Shown one piece after another: positions 14,101 to 16,393 of a DNA stretch of 16,393 nucleotides (the first letter of the stretch is position 1; each line of letters begins with the position of its first letter). The DNA is from CAZWIT01 sp964533435 (lineage in GTDB: Bacteria; Patescibacteriota; Patescibacteriia; UBA1558; GWA2-36-10). Position numbers and translations under genes: made by a program. The notes under the pieces are model-generated. The model was not told where the DNA came from, made no database searches, and saw nothing but the letters and a program-made list of their open reading frames with translations. The stretch covers positions 1-16,393 of the forward strand of contig CAZHLU010000015.1 of NCBI GenBank assembly GCA_964533435.1, in the 5' to 3' direction.

Positions 14101-16393
14101 CCTTCACCGCCTTGAGCTACTTCGTCTAAATTAGTAAATTCTTCACAGCCAATAGCAGAAGCTGGGCAGCTTTGAGCTGAATTTGGTATAAAATTATAAT
14201 ATTGAGTATCAGTATCACCTTCCATGACACTAAAGATACTAGGTGTTTCAGCAAAACTAGCGTAGCCAACACATTCAGCTGGACACAAATCGCTTGGATT
14301 AACTACAGCCGGGATCATGGGTCCACCAGCAGTAGGCGTATAGCCCTGACAACCTAATTCATCAGCAGTACACATAAATCTAGTTTCACCCATAGTGATT
14401 TTGCCACCAGAACCATAATCACTATAAGGAGAGGCTACTCTATCTAAACTACTTACCATCTCTACTTTTATATCATCAAACCAATTTAAAAGTCCTGGAG
14501 CTGTGCTATTAGATAATAAGTTAAGTAAAGCACCGGCCGTATATTGATTAGTTGTAAAGGTACAACTACCTCTTTCAAGTTCTTCTCCCTCTGGTGAAAA
14601 ACGTAAATCAATATCTTCAACAGCGCTCGGGAAATGACAATTACCCAAACCTGGTACTGGACCAGCTGCATTGGTATTTGGATTTGAATCTGAACAATTA
14701 CCAGTATTATCACATAATATTAAAGACACTCTAACTTCTGCATCAGCGCCCGCATTCAAAGCGTGCTGGGCAGCCGAAGCTGATATGGTATAAGTTGTAT
14801 TTGGTAATAAATAAATTTTCTGTTGAAAACGCTCTGAACCAGCATAGCCACCTGGGCCATAAGTATAACCATTGGCTACTCTACCATTAACACTATCATA
14901 TTCAAAACCATCGCTAGGATCACCATTGTCATCAAGCCAACCATCTGGCATATTGTCTGAATTAAGATCACTCAAACCACCATTAGCAACTATATTTATC
15001 CCCCTGTCTGCTGCCATCACTATATATTCATGACAACCAGCTTCTGAAGAAGGACAGTCTTGAGCCTGACGATTTAAAAATAAATCATTGTCATCTGTAT
15101 TAATATCTTGTAAGACCCAATTATTTTCTTGATTCATTTCTTGGCTATAACGCTTACAGCCAGCCTGATCAGCCGTACAATAACTCAAAGATTGTTCTAA
15201 ATAAGATTCTTGACCAATTTCTGGATTATCAAAATTTAAACAACCAGAATAAATATCACCTTGATCACATTGATCAGCTCCTAAGCGCCAAATATTTTCT
15301 GATTTAGTACAATAGCCATATTGATTGTCTAGACAATTACCATTTTCATCTTCGCGTAAACAAACTTGAGCATCAGCACAATACTGCTGACGATTAGCAG
15401 TTTCTGACGATTCAAGCAAAGGAGAATAGACATAAGCTGAACAATAAGCTTGTGGCGCTTTTAATACCCAGTTAGGATCAACTAAATGATAAAATGGGTT
15501 ATGTTGCTCTCCATCAACAATAAAATCAGGACTTACTGGAAATGGACATTTTTCATCTTCAAAACAATCCATTACCTGCCGTAGAGTCACTGGCGTAACT
15601 AAATCACTACGTTGACTTACCATTTCCCAACCGATTGGTATAATATTAGCTTTACGTAATTTAACTAAATTATTGTAACAAAATGCCCCTTTATAGCACT
15701 CCTGATTATTACGCAATGTATCACTAGGATTAATAAATTGCCAAGCACCATTTAAAATACCGTTTTCTACTGCTTCTTTTACTGTTAACTTATTACTAAT
15801 TGCCTGAAGAAGATCAGTAGACATTACACAATTATCTGGTTTACGAAACTGAACTTCCTCTGGACAAATTGAAAAATCATTTAAAAAACTATAAGACTCA
15901 ATTGGACTAATTTTTATATTTTTAAAATCGGTAAAAACATCGGCTCCACGCGGATTCCTAATATCACCGCCGCCTCGCAATTGGTCCAATAAATTACCGC
16001 GAAAATCATCATCACCACCAAAAATATCAGCCATAGACCACATACCGCCCTTGATCCATTTTTGTAATAACTTAGAGCTTAAAGTATTAGCAAAATTACT
16101 GGCCGCATCTTTTATAATATCTGTTAATTTACGATTGGTAGCCGCTTCTTTGCGAGAGGCAATACGATTAGCAGAATCACGCACAGCAGCAGTCCACTGT
16201 TCTTCATTAAGATTCAATATCGTACGACAATGGGTTTTTACTTCTTCAGTAACAGTAGTTGTTTTATCAATAAACCCCTGACATTCTTCTGTTTTTAATT
16301 TCAAAACTTCAACCGAAACAGCTTTACGATCATTTATTTCACCCTGTAACTTGGCAAAAACACCTAAATCACTCTGCTCTAAAGAAAAAGCTT
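8163..16393 (-). CDS. Giant cysteine-rich, probably secreted or surface-exposed protein (partial, N-terminus outside window)
   Basis: The frame is open from the right edge to a TAA at 8163: at least 2742 residues, with the start and any signal peptide outside the window. The TTG at 16304 is not the true start, since the frame continues upstream without a stop. The visible N-terminal ~150 residues are helical and charged. The rest is rich in Asn, Asp, Ser, Tyr, Gly and Cys, with about 105 cysteines by hand count, which points to a disulfide-rich extracellular protein. Nine C-x5-G-C-type motifs lie between 12756 and 15179. Two jelly-roll, carbohydrate-binding-like segments (about 14455-15000 and 13190-13650) interrupt them. 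Asp-rich loops such as DLNSDNMPDGW and DVDEDGDDL could bind calcium. A stretch of about 215 residues without cysteine follows (10115-10760), then a further Cys-rich region ending in PFDGWIVVNP. No C-terminal membrane anchor is seen. It is upstream of and probably co-transcribed with the VirB6-like gene, suggesting export through or anchoring to that complex. The precise function is unknown. Confidence 0.85.
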   Translation of the reverse strand, partial: AFSLEQSDLGVFAKLQGEINDRKAVSVEVLKLKTEECQGFIDKTTTVTEEVKTHCRTILNLNEEQWTAAVRDSANRIASRKEAATNRKLTDIIKDAASNFANTLSSKLLQKWIKGGMWSMADIFGGDDDFRGNLLDQLRGGGDIRNPRGADVFTDFKNIKISPIESYSFLNDFSICPEEVQFRKPDNCVMSTDLLQAISNKLTVKEAVENGILNGAWQFINPSDTLRNNQECYKGAFCYNNLVKLRKANIIPIGWEMVSQRSDLVTPVTLRQVMDCFEDEKCPFPVSPDFIVDGEQHNPFYHLVDPNWVLKAPQAYCSAYVYSPLLESSETANRQQYCADAQVCLREDENGNCLDNQYGYCTKSENIWRLGADQCDQGDIYSGCLNFDNPEIGQESYLEQSLSYCTADQAGCKRYSQEMNQENNWVLQDINTDDNDLFLNRQAQDCPSSEAGCHEYIVMAADRGINIVANGGLSDLNSDNMPDGWLDDNGDPSDGFEYDSVNGRVANGYTYGPGGYAGSERFQQKIYLLPNTTYTISASAAQHALNAGADAEVRVSLILCDNTGNCSDSNPNTNAAGPVPGLGNCHFPSAVEDIDLRFSPEGEELERGSCTFTTNQYTAGALLNLLSNSTAPGLLNWFDDIKVEMVSSLDRVASPYSDYGSGGKITMGETRFMCTADELGCQGYTPTAGGPMIPAVVNPSDLCPAECVGYASFAETPSIFSVMEGDTDTQYYNFIPNSAQSCPASAIGCEEFTNLDEVAQGGEGKEYFTYIRQCVAENLGTTYYTWEGSDTAGYQIRTWQILVTNAAPEANGALAPCTNVAPGGETCLDNSAPQYPAATCSDADVNPNCRQFFDTDGRPSYRLQDRVIYASSDCHEYRRTASGEVYKTIPSLSIACSAEFNGCHLYTGNTANNVREIFSNNFEQGTFAPWASVSNTVSISSESLENNGHSIKVNSASNNAVMYRPLSNISEGQRQYRLSWWMKNDSLVDRVEIMLSSPGVLTPKMFYDANDSQLRNIAAGDWHYFSYIYTADPSGLNLNDLRLNFTAVGTVSNINVYFDNIILKEVGDNISVVRNSWETPIACDSPYVGYHLGCESYQDTNNKVFNLRSFSNLCRVDAIGCSAVIDTQNSTYPFEETFNAGNAAEITVPADNLAYLVPDNTKYCSQDYKGCQALGLPDRNNPYLLNTVYKINNPDQYASTLCNSDGLGCEEFSSDKGMYYFRDPGSGTCTYQTNVIVNGISYSGWFKTTSLNTDNILGCSDSDGVFDTSDVDEDGDDLAFNNCVWATADGLTGFFRKDSLLTVNPVGCWPNNIPGLDGGDLATDNLAANCPAEKNLCTTLRDPSDPEACDPSIDSKVLDGVCRNVDDGHILNFDSRLGCEGATNNANPDLDGPARWTPACQEYYYYNNSSIDQKSCAGGVDKNGGCVLLYDSNYWQSNHEEVIALYDSGKTYDENLARAEAVSPVVCDPEIDGSCALDANMLVKVKKDRQCSEWLACRSSTAVWDRDSNRYKTVCDDVSACTEYDRNNNVTKCSEWAPPNPALTVLSTAYYQNRDTGTNEHLQWSDEEYLGYSLPNMLPVKDLVVNTFDDGSVRVGYPYFDNVTNNGNFFAACQNAAGTVLYNGLSCSVSSGGGVYIGECDSGYCWLNPKINDTSTSTMSLSTRGYATVDAPFPHSIFPAEENKGALRMYSAANYCQNDTNNQNNPRIMTPNGCEQSYRKVTYGANTVRYYPKSLPQPNAVCTAGKTDVSGNNSVYSCNNNAECDTVDNNGVSQQNGLCEKYTKIENINNWSGICLSYDYNNQLIKDNGNDYYCNQWYPAEQISGTNSLYENYQEAGYYNPTGQDALFCAVSEPYVVPETRYYCAQYQSWDGQQFCTVVAKVPAGTKIHLPLLDNPARNNTILINTLITGYLDTSKALVYGPNDAVTARGVNFNGRAVDNNSPESVGSINWRQTTFQGLGVDWMYREGAEPLRDSDHYAGNYRDALGIQAGGRIGSDEGSSLFVATDFGQSNITDSIPILPIENMNNIFDASAATGAVQLYFYDVLTQRNGTWGGAVIWPYATPSSEYYPIGLYQEYGVQLRDDEWSNPLYQCMPGWHEVWFNAQVDGDFNRFNNGGWDWRGWDGDANLEESRWCNPMPHGIYISPAFINNNNFVTQCNEQNCSNIDNPGPNQDTFECLDDSTHSPYYSSLAVTPATICATGDINCEYKKCIETVEVSPPAHSPAVLWCSDLGQASANTTEVLYDCPSGLVHHAFYTNYTNINGCFDIIYNLVSVNIPNSWNNDNPDETCPIIGPNNLTYMDLSPATGVNSNLLAEVDNCTTPEQGDAGVADCQQVNVTPGTGFYDLSMYACRGDHLCWSTGVRYTPATMGTDCTGLDCYQQCQTVTQLDAAGDKTWVRTDMWWRYSKNESPLITHDTYPNDWISWFYRSIDGSATYQIPAGEGREVHYSGVTGQGESIFTHFGAALEYFNTNKAVITRIPLDKQWVDQPSVATFFSATNWPDARGRMTKLFANVYNLNLTNGTYVAATTDGELIDDNTPSPNTYAGDDYKPRALKVCGDTACVVRNTDQSIAGYQSGITINEEQDGILSAQESLFVAVKSYFYAHPDHMPVVNIRMDWDDDRFSSAPGRYKNALFSCRSDQPMPNICTDDTVGSCDSGSDVAGLAGFGGLDNACRQGYKIFYHDYQYTNNPTHSCAANGVAGQAPNAACFKPKMYIVDRWGFGDDTAADAIPFDGWIVVNP
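13190..13650 (-). other. Second jelly-roll (carbohydrate-binding-like) segment of the giant protein
   Basis: The stretch from NNFEQGTFAPWASV to NVYFDNIILKEVG has the layout of CBM4/9-type beta-sandwich modules: an opening 'N-FE-G-W' strand, GHSIKVNSA, YRLSWWMKND, the 'AGDWHYFSYIYTA' strand and the closing 'YFDNIILKE' strand. It contains no cysteine, unlike the flanking regions, which supports a separately folded insert. Ligand binding is not shown; such folds also serve in protein adhesion. Confidence 0.55.
14455..15000 (-). other. First jelly-roll (carbohydrate-binding-like) segment of the giant protein
   Basis: The stretch starts with IVANGGLSDLNSDNMPDGW, matching the usual opening of exported beta-sandwich modules (NGG or NGD, then an Asp-rich loop, then PDGW). 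It runs through YLLPNTTYTISASAA and closes with LLNWFDDIKVEMV. The LPNTTYTISA and FDDIKVE strands are typical of CBM4/9-like folds. Unlike the second copy it contains a few cysteines, within the loop around ILCDNTGNCSD and later. The fold assignment rests on pattern recognition only. Confidence 0.55.

Larger units (their letters stand above)
12756..15179 (-). repeat. Array of nine diverged C-x5-G-C-x2-[YF] protein motifs in the giant gene
   Basis: In the translated protein the same short pattern recurs nine times: CTADQAGCKRY, CPSSEAGCHEY, CTADELGCQGY, CPASAIGCEEF, CSAEFNGCHLY, a longer-spaced CDSPYVGYHLGCESY, CRVDAIGCSAV, CSQDYKGCQAL and CNSDGLGCEEF. Eight have exactly five residues between the first Cys and GC. 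Six have an aromatic residue three positions after the second Cys (seven including the long-spaced copy). Spacing between copies ranges from about 30 to 230 residues, the long gaps being filled by the jelly-roll segments. The copies are diverged at the DNA level, so this is an old repeat family rather than a recent duplication. Confidence 0.8.

Noticed and set aside
1..16393. Recoded stop codon (TGA as glycine) as in Gracilibacteria and Absconditabacteria
   Set aside because: The methyltransferase ends at TGA at a sensible place, and no gene here needs TGA read as an amino acid.
1..16393. CRISPR array, tRNA or rRNA genes, insertion sequence
   Set aside because: No regularly spaced direct repeats, no cloverleaf-like gene in the short spacers, and no transposase or terminal inverted repeats were seen.

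Overview
The window looks like chromosomal DNA from a candidate-phyla-radiation bacterium (Patescibacteria, most likely a Parcubacteria-type lineage). The reasons are high A+T content, very short A/T-only spacers, no Shine-Dalgarno sequence at any start codon, a rpsF-ssb-rpsR block followed by efp instead of rplI (L9), a ribosomal protein S6 with a long C-terminal extension, and a giant cysteine-rich surface-type protein next to a VirB6/TrbL-like membrane protein. Standard translation is used: one gene stops at TGA, the other complete genes stop at TAA, and no gene needs read-through of TGA. The lineage is an inference.

Left part (1-3144, minus strand): a partial gene at the left edge encodes a protein with a Pro/Val/Lys/Glu-rich linker. 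It has its own promoter just past the efp terminator hairpin. The block rpsF, ssb, rpsR, efp is read leftward from a promoter near 3069-3097, with a structured leader of about 100 nt. It makes two small-subunit ribosomal proteins, the single-stranded DNA-binding protein and elongation factor P.

Middle (3145-4332, plus strand): a TRM11/UPF0020-type SAM-dependent RNA methyltransferase gene diverges from rpsF. Its predicted transcription start coincides with the ATG, so its mRNA is probably leaderless. Its 3' end overlaps the convergent gene by 22 nt.

Right part (4311-16393, minus strand): three closely spaced genes are read leftward and probably form one operon. The first is a giant gene, open at the right window edge, with at least 2742 codons and about 105 cysteines, many in a recurring C-x5-G-C motif, plus two lectin-like jelly-roll segments. 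The second is an 857-residue polytopic membrane protein resembling VirB6/TrbL with a charged tail of about 500 residues. The third is a 411-residue soluble protein of unknown function. The operon is the accessory and least described part of the window. A reasonable model is a type IV-secretion-like membrane channel paired with a giant disulfide-rich exported protein for contact with other cells or surfaces.

No tRNA, rRNA, CRISPR array, insertion sequence or attachment site was seen. No gene-free stretch exceeds 300 bases.
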